Shown one piece after another: positions 44,507-53,215 of a stretch of DNA of 64,000 nt. The stretch's first letter is position 1, and each line of letters begins with the position of its first letter. The notes beneath the pieces were generated by a model. The model was not told the origin of the DNA. It did no database searches and was given only the letters and a program-made list of their open reading frames with translations. The position numbers were made by a program, and so were the translations under genes. Source of the stretch: Alkalicoccus chagannorensis DSM 18086 (GTDB lineage: Bacteria > Bacillota > Bacilli > Bacillales > Salisediminibacteriaceae); NCBI RefSeq assembly GCF_000429725.1, contig NZ_AUCK01000017.1, forward strand, positions 1 through 64,000. The letters run 5' to 3'.

Positions 44507-44534
44507 TTGACTTGTATGTTTATTCTGTTACAAT
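44507..44534 (+). promoter_or_regulatory. Sigma-A promoter of the SulP-UspA operon
   Basis: TTGACT (44507-44512), 16 bases, TACAAT (44529-44534). It leaves a leader of about 135 bases. Confidence 0.65.
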
Positions 44535-44540
44535 TCGATT

Positions 44541-44676
44541 GTTCTATACGGACGAGAGACTCACGGAGCCTCTCACTTCTTTTCTGCTTATTCCGCTCTG
44601 GGGACCGGACCGACGCCCGGGCCTGCCGGCGGTATGTTGGGGGAGAGATACTAATTTAACGAAAGAGGTGCAACGA
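44541..44676 (+). promoter_or_regulatory. GC-rich 5' leader of the SulP-UspA operon, unassigned
   Basis: An unusually GC-rich leader for this region, with GAGACTCACGGAGCCTCTC and GGACCGACGCCCGGGCC able to form stems. It matches no riboswitch class I know by eye. Confidence 0.35.
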
Positions 44677-46140
44677 TTGACAACGTTGGAAAAAGTAAAA
44701 ACGGAATGGTTTAGTAATGTGAAAGGGGATGTTCTTGCAGGTATTGTAGTGGCGCTTGCGCTCATTCCTGAGGCAATCGCCTTCTCGATCATTGCTGGAG
44801 TAGATCCGATGGTTGGTTTGTACGCAAGTTTTTGTATCTCCATTGTGATCGCCTTTATCGGCGGTCGACCTGGTATGATTTCCGGTGCTACGGGGGCGAT
44901 GGCATTACTGATGGTCACGCTCGTTGCTGAGCACGGCCTGGAGTACCTGCTTGCCGCAACGATTCTGACAGGGGTGCTGCAGATATTATTCGGCGTATTC
45001 CGTCTGTCAGTTTTCATGAAGCTCGTACCCAGGTCGGTCATGATCGGCTTTGTTAACGCCCTGGCGATTTTGATCTTCACTTCGCAGCTCCAGCATTTTG
45101 TCGGTGAGACATGGGTGATGTATTCCCTCGTTGCGCTTACCTTGGCGATCATTTATATTCTGCCTCGTTTCACGAGAGCTATCCCATCGACGCTCGTCGC
45201 GATCGTCGTTGTGACGGCACTCGCTATTTTCATGAATTTCGGTGTGAGAACCGTAGGGGACATGGGCACACTGCCGAGTACACTTCCTATCTTCCTCATT
45301 CCTGACATTCCACTGAATCTGGACACGCTTGCGATTATTTTCCCTTATTCTCTCGCGCTGGCAGTCGTCGGTATTCTGGAATCTCTGCTGACTCAAAATA
45401 TCGTAGACGACATGACCGATACCGAGAGTGATAAAAACAAAGAAAGCCGCGGTCAAGGCATCGCCAACGTAACGACCGGCTTCTTCGGCGGTATGGCCGG
45501 GTGTGCCATGATTGGACAGTCCGTCATTAACGTCAAGTCCGGGGCAACCGGCAGACTCTCCTCGCTGACAGCAGGTATTGTTCTGCTAGGCATGATTATC
45601 ACGCTGCAGGGAGTCGTTGTACAAATACCAATGGCCGCTCTTGCCGGTATCATGATTATGGTCTCGATCGGTACGTTCGACTGGTCTTCGCTGATGAACA
45701 TCCACCGGATTCCACGATCGGACGCTGCGGTTATGATTACCGTCGTTTCTGTCGTCGTGTACACGCACGACTTGTCGATCGGTGTTTTTGCCGGTATAAT
45801 CATGAGTGCCCTCTTCTTTGCCTGGAAGATTTCCAAAGTGAAAGTCGAAGAGCACTTTGACATGAAAACCAATGCTATGACGTACGAAGTGCATGGACAG
45901 CTGTTCTTCGCTTCCGTGGAAGACTACCTCGATCAAATCAATTTTGATGCTGATGTGCAAAAAGTAACCATCGATTTGTCGAACGCCCACCTCTGGGATG
46001 ATTCTGCAGTCGGTGCGATAGACAAGACGGAGCATAAGTTTGAGCAGCGCCATATAGAAGTTGCTATCACAGGAATGAATAAAGAGAGTACGAAACTCAT
46101 GGATAAAATCGGCGGCTTGAGCAAAGCCTCCGGACATTAA
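44677..46140 (+). CDS. SulP family anion transporter with STAS domain
   Basis: About 487 residues: 10-12 membrane helices (signature VGLYASFCISIVIAFIGGRP, GQSVINVKSGATGRLSSLTA) and a C-terminal STAS domain from about 385 (KVTIDLSNAHLWDDSAVGAI). The family moves sulfate, bicarbonate or other anions; the substrate is open. The likely start is TTG at 44677, seven bases after AAAGAGGTG; the frame continues upstream through the leader without a start signal. UspA follows after ten bases. Confidence 0.9.
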   Translation: MTTLEKVKTEWFSNVKGDVLAGIVVALALIPEAIAFSIIAGVDPMVGLYASFCISIVIAFIGGRPGMISGATGAMALLMVTLVAEHGLEYLLAATILTGVLQILFGVFRLSVFMKLVPRSVMIGFVNALAILIFTSQLQHFVGETWVMYSLVALTLAIIYILPRFTRAIPSTLVAIVVVTALAIFMNFGVRTVGDMGTLPSTLPIFLIPDIPLNLDTLAIIFPYSLALAVVGILESLLTQNIVDDMTDTESDKNKESRGQGIANVTTGFFGGMAGCAMIGQSVINVKSGATGRLSSLTAGIVLLGMIITLQGVVVQIPMAALAGIMIMVSIGTFDWSSLMNIHRIPRSDAAVMITVVSVVVYTHDLSIGVFAGIIMSALFFAWKISKVKVEEHFDMKTNAMTYEVHGQLFFASVEDYLDQINFDADVQKVTIDLSNAHLWDDSAVGAIDKTEHKFEQRHIEVAITGMNKESTKLMDKIGGLSKASGH

Positions 46141-46150
46141 GGAGTGCTGT

Positions 46151-46576
46151 ATGTACAAAAATATTCTCCTCGCCATTGATGGATCAGATCACAGCTACCG
46201 GGCAACAGAAAAAGCGATTGCCCTTGCTGAGCTGACGCCGGATGCTGCAATCGAAATCCTTTACGTCGTTCCTGGTAATAAGTCTAAATCCGACGTCCTT
46301 CATTATGGAGATTCGGATAGTGCATCCAGAAAACGAACGAAGATGCTTCAGGAATACGAAAAAATGATAAAAGAAAAATCGATTCCGGTCGAAACAACCG
46401 TCCTTCATGGGAAAGACGGCATTGCGGAAGCCATCATTGCTCATGCCAACGAGGGAGGCTACGATACGCTCGTCCTCGGCAGCCGCGGCCTGAGCGCCGT
46501 CCAGACGATGGTTCTCGGCAGTGTCAGCCATAAAGTAATGAAGTATGTAAAAGCCCCTGTCATGATGGTCAAGTAA
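46151..46576 (+). CDS. UspA-type universal stress protein
   Basis: 141 residues with MYKNILLAIDGSDHS at the start and the ATP-binding pattern GSRGLSAVQTMVLGSVSHKV near the end. The pairing of a SulP carrier with a Usp gene suggests regulation of the transporter by the stress protein (inference from gene pairing). GGAGTG ribosome binding site. Confidence 0.93.
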   Translation: MYKNILLAIDGSDHSYRATEKAIALAELTPDAAIEILYVVPGNKSKSDVLHYGDSDSASRKRTKMLQEYEKMIKEKSIPVETTVLHGKDGIAEAIIAHANEGGYDTLVLGSRGLSAVQTMVLGSVSHKVMKYVKAPVMMVK

Positions 46577-46584
46577 CCATCGGC

Positions 46585-46630
46585 GTACCAACCCCACCGA
46601 ACCTGAGTCGGCCGGGGTTGGTTTTTTTCT
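46585..46630 (+). terminator. Terminator after uspA
   Basis: Stem ACCAACCCCACCG...CGGCCGGGGTTGGT followed by seven T residues. Confidence 0.85.
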
Positions 46631-46662
46631 AAGTTGAAGCGCATGTTCAAAAGGAGGTTACT

Positions 46663-47295
46663 ATGTTAGAGGATAATGGGGAACGCGTCATTCCTGAGAA
46701 AATGAAAGATGATAACGGCATGTGGCTCGAACACCTGGCACGCTATTACTTTGCTCTTCCTTTCGCAAAGGGCCGCGTGCTGGATATCGCCTGCGGCTCC
46801 GGCTATGGGACAAAACTGGTGGCAAAAGCTCGAAAGAAAGAAGGCGTTACGGCGATCGGAGCCGACATCGATGAGGATGCCCTTCAGTATGCCCGGGGGA
46901 AATATTATCACCCTCAGGTGGCGTACCAGTACGGCGATCTGCTGGATCCTGCCCTGCCGGAGACCTTGGGGACGTTTGATACCGTTTTGTCCTTTGAAAC
47001 CATCGAACACGTGCCGGACGATCAGTTTGCTCTCGAGCAGCTGATGAAGCTGACTGCACCTGGCGGCACGCTGCTTCTCTCTACTCCTTTCGGTGCCGGC
47101 AGAGAGGCAGCTTCTCATTCTCCTTTTCATTATTTTCAAATGACGGAAGAAGAATTCCTCCACCTGTTCGATGCGACACATGATACTTGGGATTCTCTCC
47201 GCTTTTTTTATCAAAACGGAGTCAGTATTGTAAACGAGAAAATCCCCGGCTTCCGCTACCCGATCGGCATCGCTGCAGCCACCAAGAAAACATAA
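46663..47295 (+). CDS. Class I SAM-dependent methyltransferase
   Basis: 210 residues. The SAM-binding motif I VLDIACGSGYGTKLVA lies near residue 35, the acidic motif II is GADIDEDAL, and FDTVLSFETIEHV is motif IV-like. This is a type 11 methyltransferase fold; the substrate is unknown. AAAGGAGG before the ATG. The preceding uspA terminator makes it a separate unit. Confidence 0.88.
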   Translation: MLEDNGERVIPEKMKDDNGMWLEHLARYYFALPFAKGRVLDIACGSGYGTKLVAKARKKEGVTAIGADIDEDALQYARGKYYHPQVAYQYGDLLDPALPETLGTFDTVLSFETIEHVPDDQFALEQLMKLTAPGGTLLLSTPFGAGREAASHSPFHYFQMTEEEFLHLFDATHDTWDSLRFFYQNGVSIVNEKIPGFRYPIGIAAATKKT

Positions 47296-47433
47296 CTCTT
47301 CTTTCTCTAAAGTACGCGCCCAGCGTCCCGGTGGAGACCGCCGCGGAGGTGATCAGCTTGCTTTGGTCCCCTGCTTAGCTTCCAGCCTCCTACTAACCCG
47401 CATGCCACGGGTTCCGCTTCGGCTTTCCTCGTG
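47296..47433. other. Gene-free stretch before a family C repeat
   Basis: Part of a 405-base gene-free gap at a convergent junction. This first part shows nothing I can name; the rest is repeat C6 and a terminator. Confidence 0.4.
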
Positions 47434-47579
47434 AACAAAAGCGCAAGGCGCCTTTTGGTCGGAATGGCGTGCATCGTCGCTGCAAGCTTTTTGAGAGAAG
47501 AAAACGTTTTGTTTCTTCCCGTGCAGCGCATGAAGCCGCCGTCCCCCCCTTAATGAAAACTTATACATTCATATACTTC
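47434..47579 (+). repeat. Family C repeat, full copy C6
   Basis: AACAAAAGCGCAAGGCGCC, TTTTGGTCGGAATGGCGTGC, AGAGAAGAAAAC...TTTCTTCCCGTGCAGCGC, ATGAAGCCGCCGTC and AATGAAAACTTATACATTC. The 3' end is within ten bases of the terminator at 47585. Confidence 0.85.
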
Positions 47580-47584
47580 GAAAA

Positions 47585-47620
47585 GAAGACGCTCCCCATT
47601 TGGGAGCGTCTCTTTTTTGA
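47585..47620. terminator. Bidirectional terminator, methyltransferase / MATE
   Basis: Stem AGACGCTCCC...GGGAGCGTCT followed by TTTTTTG. Confidence 0.85.
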
Positions 47621-47700
47621 TGGCCTGCGTCTCTTAAGCGATGCAGGATGTTGTTACTGAGCAAGGGTTGCAGGCAAAGGAGAATCATCTTTCCCCTGCT

Positions 47701-49107
47701 CTAAGGAGAGGAAGCAGGATAATCCACTCCCTCCTCTGGCTCCGCCTCATCTTCCCCTGGCTGTCTTCGGAAGAACAACGCGCGATCACGGTACAGGAAC
47801 CAGCAGGAAAGAGCGAGCGCAAGAACGTCCGCAAGCGGGAATGCCAGCCAGACGCCCCACACGCCGATGAAAGGCGGAAGGATCAATACGAGCGGAATCA
47901 GGAATAACACCTGCCGGGCCATCGAAAGCACCAGGGCCGGTTTGGCCTTGCCGAGCGCTTGATACAGTCCCCCGCTGATGACTTGAATGCCGATGACAAA
48001 CGCAACGGCAAAAATAATTCTCATCGCATCCGTGCCGGCATCAATGACCGCCGGATCCGATGTGAAGACCCGCATCAGCCAGGAAGGGAAAATCATGCAG
48101 AGAAGGAAGACGCCTGTAGAAAACACCGTAACGACTTTCAATCCGAGTTTGATCGTTTCGCGCATGCGCGCATACTGACCGGAGCCGTAGTTGTAGCCGA
48201 CGATCGGCTGCATCCCCTGGAGAATCCCCATCATCGGCATCAATGTAATCATCGCCACGCGCTGGACGATCCCGAACACCCCGACATAGAATTCGCCCCC
48301 GTACTGGACCAGCATCGCATTAATGGCGACCATCATGACACTTCCGGATACCTGCCGTACAAAGGCAGGCATCCCGATGGTGAACACTTCCTTGACGATA
48401 CGCCACTCCGGCATCATCTCAGACAGCCGGATGAACAGCGAACTCCTCCCGGCCAGGAAGTAGTAGAGCACAATAAAGGACACAGAGGCCTGGGAAATGA
48501 CCGTCGCGATCGACGCTCCCTGCACGCCCATGTCCAGCCAGACAATGAAGACCGGGTCGAGCAGAATATTCATCACGGATGGGATAATCATCGTCATCAT
48601 CGCAAACCGGGCATTTCCTTCGGAGCGGATGATCGCATTCGTCGTAAACGAAAAGGTGAAAAAGAGCGTTGCCATCGTGATTGGAAAAATATACGAATGA
48701 GCGAGGGTGAGAATGCTCTCCTGCGCACCAAAAATGCGCAGTGCCGGTTCAAGCAGCGTGAATGACGCAGCAATCCCGAGCATGCTGAAGACAAGCACCA
48801 TCGTGATAATGTTGCTGAATACGCGGTTCGCTTCCTGCTGACGCTGTTCCCCGAGCCGGCGGGAAATGACCGAAGCACCCCCCATGCCAAGCGCTGCCGC
48901 AAGGGCCATCATGATAATCATGATGGGAAAAGCAAGGGTAACCGCCGCTACACCATCGATGCCGACAAAGATAGAAATAAATATGGTATCCACGACATTA
49001 TACAGAGACATGACGAGCATCCCGATGATAGCAGGAATCGACAACCGCCGCAGCAGCTTCGGAATCGGTTCGTCCCCCAGTCTGCTGCTTTGTTCTTTCT
49101 GCGTCAT
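47701..49107 (-). CDS. MATE family efflux transporter
   Basis: 468 residues with 12 transmembrane helices in two similar halves (PIPKLLRRLSIPAIIGMLVM at the start, AALGMGGASVISRRLGE as the conserved loop). Sodium- or proton-driven multidrug export is typical of the family. GGAGGGG ribosome binding site overlaps the stop of the marR gene, so the repressor and pump form an operon. Confidence 0.93.
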   Translation of the reverse strand: MTQKEQSSRLGDEPIPKLLRRLSIPAIIGMLVMSLYNVVDTIFISIFVGIDGVAAVTLAFPIMIIMMALAAALGMGGASVISRRLGEQRQQEANRVFSNIITMVLVFSMLGIAASFTLLEPALRIFGAQESILTLAHSYIFPITMATLFFTFSFTTNAIIRSEGNARFAMMTMIIPSVMNILLDPVFIVWLDMGVQGASIATVISQASVSFIVLYYFLAGRSSLFIRLSEMMPEWRIVKEVFTIGMPAFVRQVSGSVMMVAINAMLVQYGGEFYVGVFGIVQRVAMITLMPMMGILQGMQPIVGYNYGSGQYARMRETIKLGLKVVTVFSTGVFLLCMIFPSWLMRVFTSDPAVIDAGTDAMRIIFAVAFVIGIQVISGGLYQALGKAKPALVLSMARQVLFLIPLVLILPPFIGVWGVWLAFPLADVLALALSCWFLYRDRALFFRRQPGEDEAEPEEGVDYPASSP

Positions 49108-49111
49108 CGGC

Positions 49112-49546
49112 CTACCCCTCCTTCAGCTTCTGCTGCATTCGCTGAAGCGCAGACAGCAGCTGCTTTCTTTCTGCATCGTCCAGTCCATCTGTCAAATGCT
49201 CCTCCAGCTGCTCGGTTTCTCTCCAGAGCGCGGCCTCTTTCGCACTTCCTTCCCCAGTCAATCGTACCCAGCTGCTTCGTCGATCCTTTTTTCCTGCCTG
49301 TTTGATAATAAGTTCCCGCTTCTCTAGAGAAGCAGTCAGCCCGTTCATCGTGGAAGCCTGGATATGCAGCCTTTCCTGCAGCTGCTTCTGCGTCTGTTCC
49401 CCGTAGCGCTGCAGCAGGAAAAGCACTCTCAGCTGCGCATTCGTCAATCCGTGCGCAGCCAGTGTTTTATTAACATGGTTTTCCATCAGGTGGGCAGTCA
49501 TGCCGAGCTGTGCCCCGATTCGGTCATCCAGCGTACGTTCCTCCAT
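49112..49546 (-). CDS. MarR family transcriptional regulator
   Basis: 144 residues with winged helix (QKQLQERLHIQASTMNGLTA, LEKRELIIKQAGKKDRRSSW). It lies directly before the MATE gene and is the likely local repressor of the pump, with a drug-like ligand. Confidence 0.92.
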   Translation of the reverse strand: MEERTLDDRIGAQLGMTAHLMENHVNKTLAAHGLTNAQLRVLFLLQRYGEQTQKQLQERLHIQASTMNGLTASLEKRELIIKQAGKKDRRSSWVRLTGEGSAKEAALWRETEQLEEHLTDGLDDAERKQLLSALQRMQQKLKEG

Positions 49547-49671
49547 GATTATGTCACTCCGTCCTTATTACTTCGCTCCCTAATATTACGCCAATCGAAA
49601 TATATCGTCAATAGGTTCCTGGTGGTACTTCGCCCCTTCTTTCTTTACACTGAAGAAAAGGAGGCATTTGG

Positions 49672-50622
49672 ATGACCATTATTGTTGCACAGAATATTGA
49701 TGATTCGTGGAAAAAGACATTGCAGGAAGCAGCCCCGGACCACCGCATTATTACAGGACGGGACCAGGAACACTGGGAGAAAGAGATTCATGAAGCGGAG
49801 GTGATTGCCGGTTGGAAGCCGCAGATGGAAGCACTGCTTCCCGAGGATGCCCCTCTTCAGTGGATTCAGACATGGAGTGCCGGGGTCGATCACCTGCCGC
49901 TCGACCGGTATGAAGCGAAAGGGTGGATGGTAACCAGCGCCAATGGTGTGCATGCTTATCCCATTTCCGAAACCATTTTCATGTTTCTTCTCGGCTGGAC
50001 GAGAAAACTCGGCAGCTACGTCCGCCAACAGCAGCTGCAGCAGTGGCATCATGCCGGCCTGAACGATGAACTGCACGGAAAAACGATGATGCTGTTCGGT
50101 CTTGGAGCCGTAGGAGAAGAAACGGCCCGGATCGGCGATGCCTTCCGCATGAACGTGATTGGTGTCCGCCGCAGCGGAAAATCCTCCCCCTACGCGTCTG
50201 AAGTGTTGACGCTGCAGGAAGCGGCTGAACGAATAGCGGAAGCAGACGTTGTCGTCAACACCCTCCCTCTCACGAACGAGACCATGGATTGGTTCGATAA
50301 GAACACGTTCGAACGGATGAAGGCGGATGCTTTTTTTGTCAATATTGGCCGCGGAAGCACCGTCGTGGAAAAGGATTTGATCGAAGCACTCGAAGCAGGG
50401 ACCATTGCCGGCGCAGGCCTTGATGTGTTTGAACAGGAGCCGCTGCCCGAAGATCATCCGTTCTGGCAGATGGAACAGGTGATGATGACTCCTCACACTG
50501 CCGGCTCCACCCGTTACTATCACGACCGGGTGCTGGAACAGATCTTTCTGCCGAACTTGAAAAGCTGGCTCGAGAACAAAGAACCCGGGATCAACCGGGT
50601 TTCCTTTGACGCCGGCTATTAA
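49672..50622 (+). CDS. D-2-hydroxyacid dehydrogenase (NAD-dependent)
   Basis: 316 residues. The Rossmann motif is FGLGAVGEETARIG near 140; catalytic residues lie in VNIGRGS (substrate binding), GLDVFEQEPL (Glu) and MTPHTAG (His). It reduces 2-keto acids or glyoxylate-like compounds; the specific substrate is unknown. AAAGGAGG precedes the ATG. Confidence 0.92.
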   Translation: MTIIVAQNIDDSWKKTLQEAAPDHRIITGRDQEHWEKEIHEAEVIAGWKPQMEALLPEDAPLQWIQTWSAGVDHLPLDRYEAKGWMVTSANGVHAYPISETIFMFLLGWTRKLGSYVRQQQLQQWHHAGLNDELHGKTMMLFGLGAVGEETARIGDAFRMNVIGVRRSGKSSPYASEVLTLQEAAERIAEADVVVNTLPLTNETMDWFDKNTFERMKADAFFVNIGRGSTVVEKDLIEALEAGTIAGAGLDVFEQEPLPEDHPFWQMEQVMMTPHTAGSTRYYHDRVLEQIFLPNLKSWLENKEPGINRVSFDAGY

Positions 50623-50671
50623 AACGAAGGCTGATGACATCAAAGTAAGCGTGAAAGAATACGTACCGAAA

Positions 50672-50818
50672 TAAGGCGCTGTGCCTGCCGCGCCGGGCTT
50701 CCCGCAGGGCTTGTCTTCACGTCCTTCTTCCCCTCTCCCGGGGAAGAAGGGATTTTCAGACGGCGCGGATCCTCTCGGAGTCGTCGCCCTGTATGAGAAC
50801 GCATACACTCTTATACCT
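50672..50818 (+). repeat. Family C repeat, hybrid copy C7
   Basis: The middle (AGGGCTTGTC, GGGATTTTCAGACGGCGCGG, TCGTCGCCC) resembles the core of family A, while the 3' end TGTATGAGAACGCATACACT is that of family C. It ends seven bases before a terminator. Confidence 0.6.
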
Positions 50819-50823
50819 ATAAA

Positions 50824-50858
50824 AAGAGTGGCCCTCTCAGAGAGCCACTCTTTCTATA
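50824..50858. terminator. Bidirectional terminator, dehydrogenase / catalase
   Basis: Stem AGAGTGGCCCTCT/AGAGAGCCACTCT with AAAAA before and TTTC after. Confidence 0.8.
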
Positions 50859-50905
50859 TGAACCGGTCTCGCTTCCCCTTTGACGCGCTGCAGAGACGGT
50901 TTTCT

Positions 50906-52360
50906 TTATTTCATCTCCTGCAGGTACTGTTCAATATCGACATTGAAGTTCGCAGCAAGCCGCTTGCCGAGTTCTTCGCAGCCCCGGTAGAAGTTGCAGA
51001 TCATCAGAAGCAGAGTCTGTTCGTGAATCCCGTCCATGTTGTTTGTCAGGTTTTTCACGAGTGCGTCCTGTTCTTCTTTCGTGAAATTGTCCCAGACTCT
51101 CTGCAGCTGCAGAAATTCCGCCGTTTTCTCAATCGGCTGTCGTCCGGCCTGCCCACCGACCGGATAGCGGAAGTCCTCCTCATCTACTTCGGCCGGATGG
51201 TCTTCGTAGCCGTTCGGCTCGTAGTTGATACGGTCTGTCTGCTGGTTGACGGGCATGGCACCGTCCCGCTGATTGTTATCTACTTTCGCGAAAGGGCAGT
51301 TGATCGGGAGCTGCAGATAATTGGTGCCGATCCGGTAGCGCTGCGTATCCGAATAGGAGAACAGTCGCCCCTGCAGCATTTTATCCTCAGACGGTTCAAT
51401 GCCCGGCACGAGAACGCCGGGGTTGAACCCGACAGATTCCGTTTCTGCAAAGACGTTGTCGACGTTTTGATGCAGTGTCATCGTGCCGACGTGATGATAA
51501 GGGAAGTCCTCCTCAAACCAGTCCTTCGTTGCATCGAGCGGGTTGAAGTCGAACTCATCCAAGTCTTCCGGCTGCAGAAACTGCACGTAGAGATCCCATT
51601 CCGGATAATTGCCTTCTTCAATGGCCTGGTAGGTATCCACCGTTGCATGGTTGAAATCTTTCCCCTGCATCTCGGCAGCTTCTTCCTCCGACAAGTTCTG
51701 AATGCCCTCTTTCGGCACCCAGCGCATTTTTACGTACACGTAATTGCCGTGAGCGTTCACCCATTTGAACGCATGCACGCTCGATCCACGGATCGTGCGG
51801 TAGCTTCTCGGGATTCCTTCATCGGAAAACAAATGCATGAGCATGTTCGTCGATTCCGGCGAATGCGCCATGAAATCAAACAGGCGGTCCGGGTCCTGAA
51901 TGTTGGTCCGCGGATCCGGCTTCAGGGAATGAATCACATCCGGGAATTTGATGGTATCTCTAATAAAGAAGACTGGGAGATTGTTGCCGACAAAATCATA
52001 GTTGCCCTCTTCCGTATAGAACTTGACTGAAAAGCCGCGCGGATCCCGCAGAGTTTCAGGTGAATGATGCCCGTGGATTACCGTCGAGAAACGGGCAAAA
52101 ACCGGGGTTTCCCGTCCTTCCTCCTGGAGAAAATGGGCTTTCGTGTACCGCTTCATGCTTTTTGCGGTTTTGAAAGTTCCGTGTGCGCCGAATCCTCGGG
52201 CGTGCACCACGCGCTCCGGTACTTTTTCGCGGTCGAAATGAGCCAGTTTTTCGAGCATCTGATAGTCTTCGAGCAGCATTGGTCCGTTTTGACCGGCTGT
52301 CCGGGAGTTCTGATTGTCATGAATCGGCACACCTTGATTGGTCGTCAGCTTCCTTTTCAT
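50906..52360 (-). CDS. katA: Heme catalase (clade 3 small-subunit type)
   Basis: 484 residues, usual for KatA. Catalytic His lies in VHARGFGAHG near 55, the conserved Asn in GNNLPVFFIRD near 130, and the proximal heme Tyr in RLFSYSDTQRYRIG near 335. It removes hydrogen peroxide. AAAAGGAGG before the ATG. The upstream region has GATAACCATTCTTATC (52417-52432), a possible PerR/Fur-type box. Confidence 0.97.
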   Translation of the reverse strand: MKRKLTTNQGVPIHDNQNSRTAGQNGPMLLEDYQMLEKLAHFDREKVPERVVHARGFGAHGTFKTAKSMKRYTKAHFLQEEGRETPVFARFSTVIHGHHSPETLRDPRGFSVKFYTEEGNYDFVGNNLPVFFIRDTIKFPDVIHSLKPDPRTNIQDPDRLFDFMAHSPESTNMLMHLFSDEGIPRSYRTIRGSSVHAFKWVNAHGNYVYVKMRWVPKEGIQNLSEEEAAEMQGKDFNHATVDTYQAIEEGNYPEWDLYVQFLQPEDLDEFDFNPLDATKDWFEEDFPYHHVGTMTLHQNVDNVFAETESVGFNPGVLVPGIEPSEDKMLQGRLFSYSDTQRYRIGTNYLQLPINCPFAKVDNNQRDGAMPVNQQTDRINYEPNGYEDHPAEVDEEDFRYPVGGQAGRQPIEKTAEFLQLQRVWDNFTKEEQDALVKNLTNNMDGIHEQTLLLMICNFYRGCEELGKRLAANFNVDIEQYLQEMK

Positions 52361-52416
52361 CTATGTACCTCCTTTTAGTAAGGACAGTTTTTCCTGATAC
52401 TGCCTTTACCACTATT

Positions 52417-52432
52417 GATAACCATTCTTATC
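52417..52432. promoter_or_regulatory. Possible PerR/Fur-type box upstream of catalase
   Basis: GATAACCATTCTTATC has GATAA/TTATC arms around six bases, about 60-70 bases before the catalase start. The match to the PerR consensus is only partial. Confidence 0.4.
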
Positions 52433-52514
52433 TATATGTAAACCTGTTTTCACCAGATCTTCATTTTTGGTTTCCTGCCTGCTCTGCTATACTGATACTT
52501 GGCGGAAGAAACCA

Positions 52515-52592
52515 CAGCGTTACGCGCGGTTGTCCGGAACGGCGCATGTATGGAAGCAGAGCAGACGCCGCCGTCCGAGTTCCATAAGAACG
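52515..52592 (+). repeat. Possible remnant of a family C repeat
   Basis: TCCGGAACGGCGCATGTATG, GACGCCGCCGTC and CATAAGAACG echo family C blocks in order. It lies upstream of the 52629 gene rather than before a terminator. Confidence 0.3.
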
Positions 52593-52628
52593 ATTGTTTT
52601 TCACTCTGTTAAAAAGCGAGGTAATACG

Positions 52629-53024
52629 ATGTCCTACAGTAAACTGCTGCTCGTCAGCGCCGCTGTTTTCGGTCTGGTCGGTACCGTGATGGGCGGTCAT
52701 ATGGCAGGTGCGGGCTCTCCCGCGCTCCGTCCGATCCACGCCCATATTCTCGTCGCCGGCTGGCTCTCCCTCTTTGCCTGGTCCATCTTTTATAAAGTGT
52801 ATCAGCCTCCCCGTTCCATCATGACGGCGGTGCAAGTCTGGACCGGGCTGATTGGTACCATCGGCCTCTGTGCCGGGATGTACTTTTTCTTTCTTGAGCC
52901 GTTCCCGACGCCGGAACTGTTCAACCTTTTGTTTTACATCATCAGCGGTACGGTGTTGATCGTCAGCTATCTGCTTTTTGTTATTATTACCATCAAAACG
53001 CCATCAGAAGACCACGTCGGCTGA
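52629..53024 (+). CDS. Small 4-TM protein, heme-copper-oxidase-subunit-I-like fragment family
   Basis: 131 residues with four transmembrane helices. The motif HMAGAGSPALRPIHAHILVAGW resembles the His-containing helices of oxidase subunit I-like short proteins found in Bacillaceae. Whether it binds heme is unknown. The ATG at 52629 follows GAGGTAATACG; the longer frame upstream runs through repeat-like sequence. It may form a single-gene unit. Confidence 0.75.
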   Translation: MSYSKLLLVSAAVFGLVGTVMGGHMAGAGSPALRPIHAHILVAGWLSLFAWSIFYKVYQPPRSIMTAVQVWTGLIGTIGLCAGMYFFFLEPFPTPELFNLLFYIISGTVLIVSYLLFVIITIKTPSEDHVG

Positions 53025-53130
53025 CCAAAAACGCGGAGCGTCTTTTGATCGGAACGGCGCGTACTACGCGCTTTTCGAGGGAAAACAGGGTTCTTCCTTC
53101 TTCCCGCACAGCCGACATAGACGGCGCCAT
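53025..53130 (+). repeat. Family C repeat, copy C9
   Basis: CCAAAAACGCGGAGCGTCTTTTG, ATCGGAACGGCGCG, GAGGGAAAAC...TTCTTCCCGCACAGCCGAC. It begins right at the stop codon of the 4-TM gene and ends about 20 bases before the terminator. Confidence 0.75.
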
Positions 53131-53152
53131 TCTGCAGCAGGAGCCGGTAATA

Positions 53153-53192
53153 CAAAAGCCCCTCACCACAATCCTGGTGAGGGGCTTTTGTT
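53153..53192. terminator. Bidirectional terminator, 4-TM gene / LOV gene
   Basis: Perfect stem CAAAAGCCCCTCACC...GGTGAGGGGCTTTTG. Confidence 0.9.
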
Positions 53193-53215
53193 ATGAAGCA
53201 GATGGTCCTGCCGGG

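Noticed and set aside
44541-44676. Known riboswitch upstream of sulP
   Set aside because: I compared by eye with c-di-AMP, guanidine, manganese and fluoride classes and found no core match; kept only as an unexplained leader.
44512-44676. Longer SulP N-terminus from the ATG at 44512
   Set aside because: That ATG overlaps the promoter region and has no ribosome binding site; the added residues do not resemble SulP proteins.
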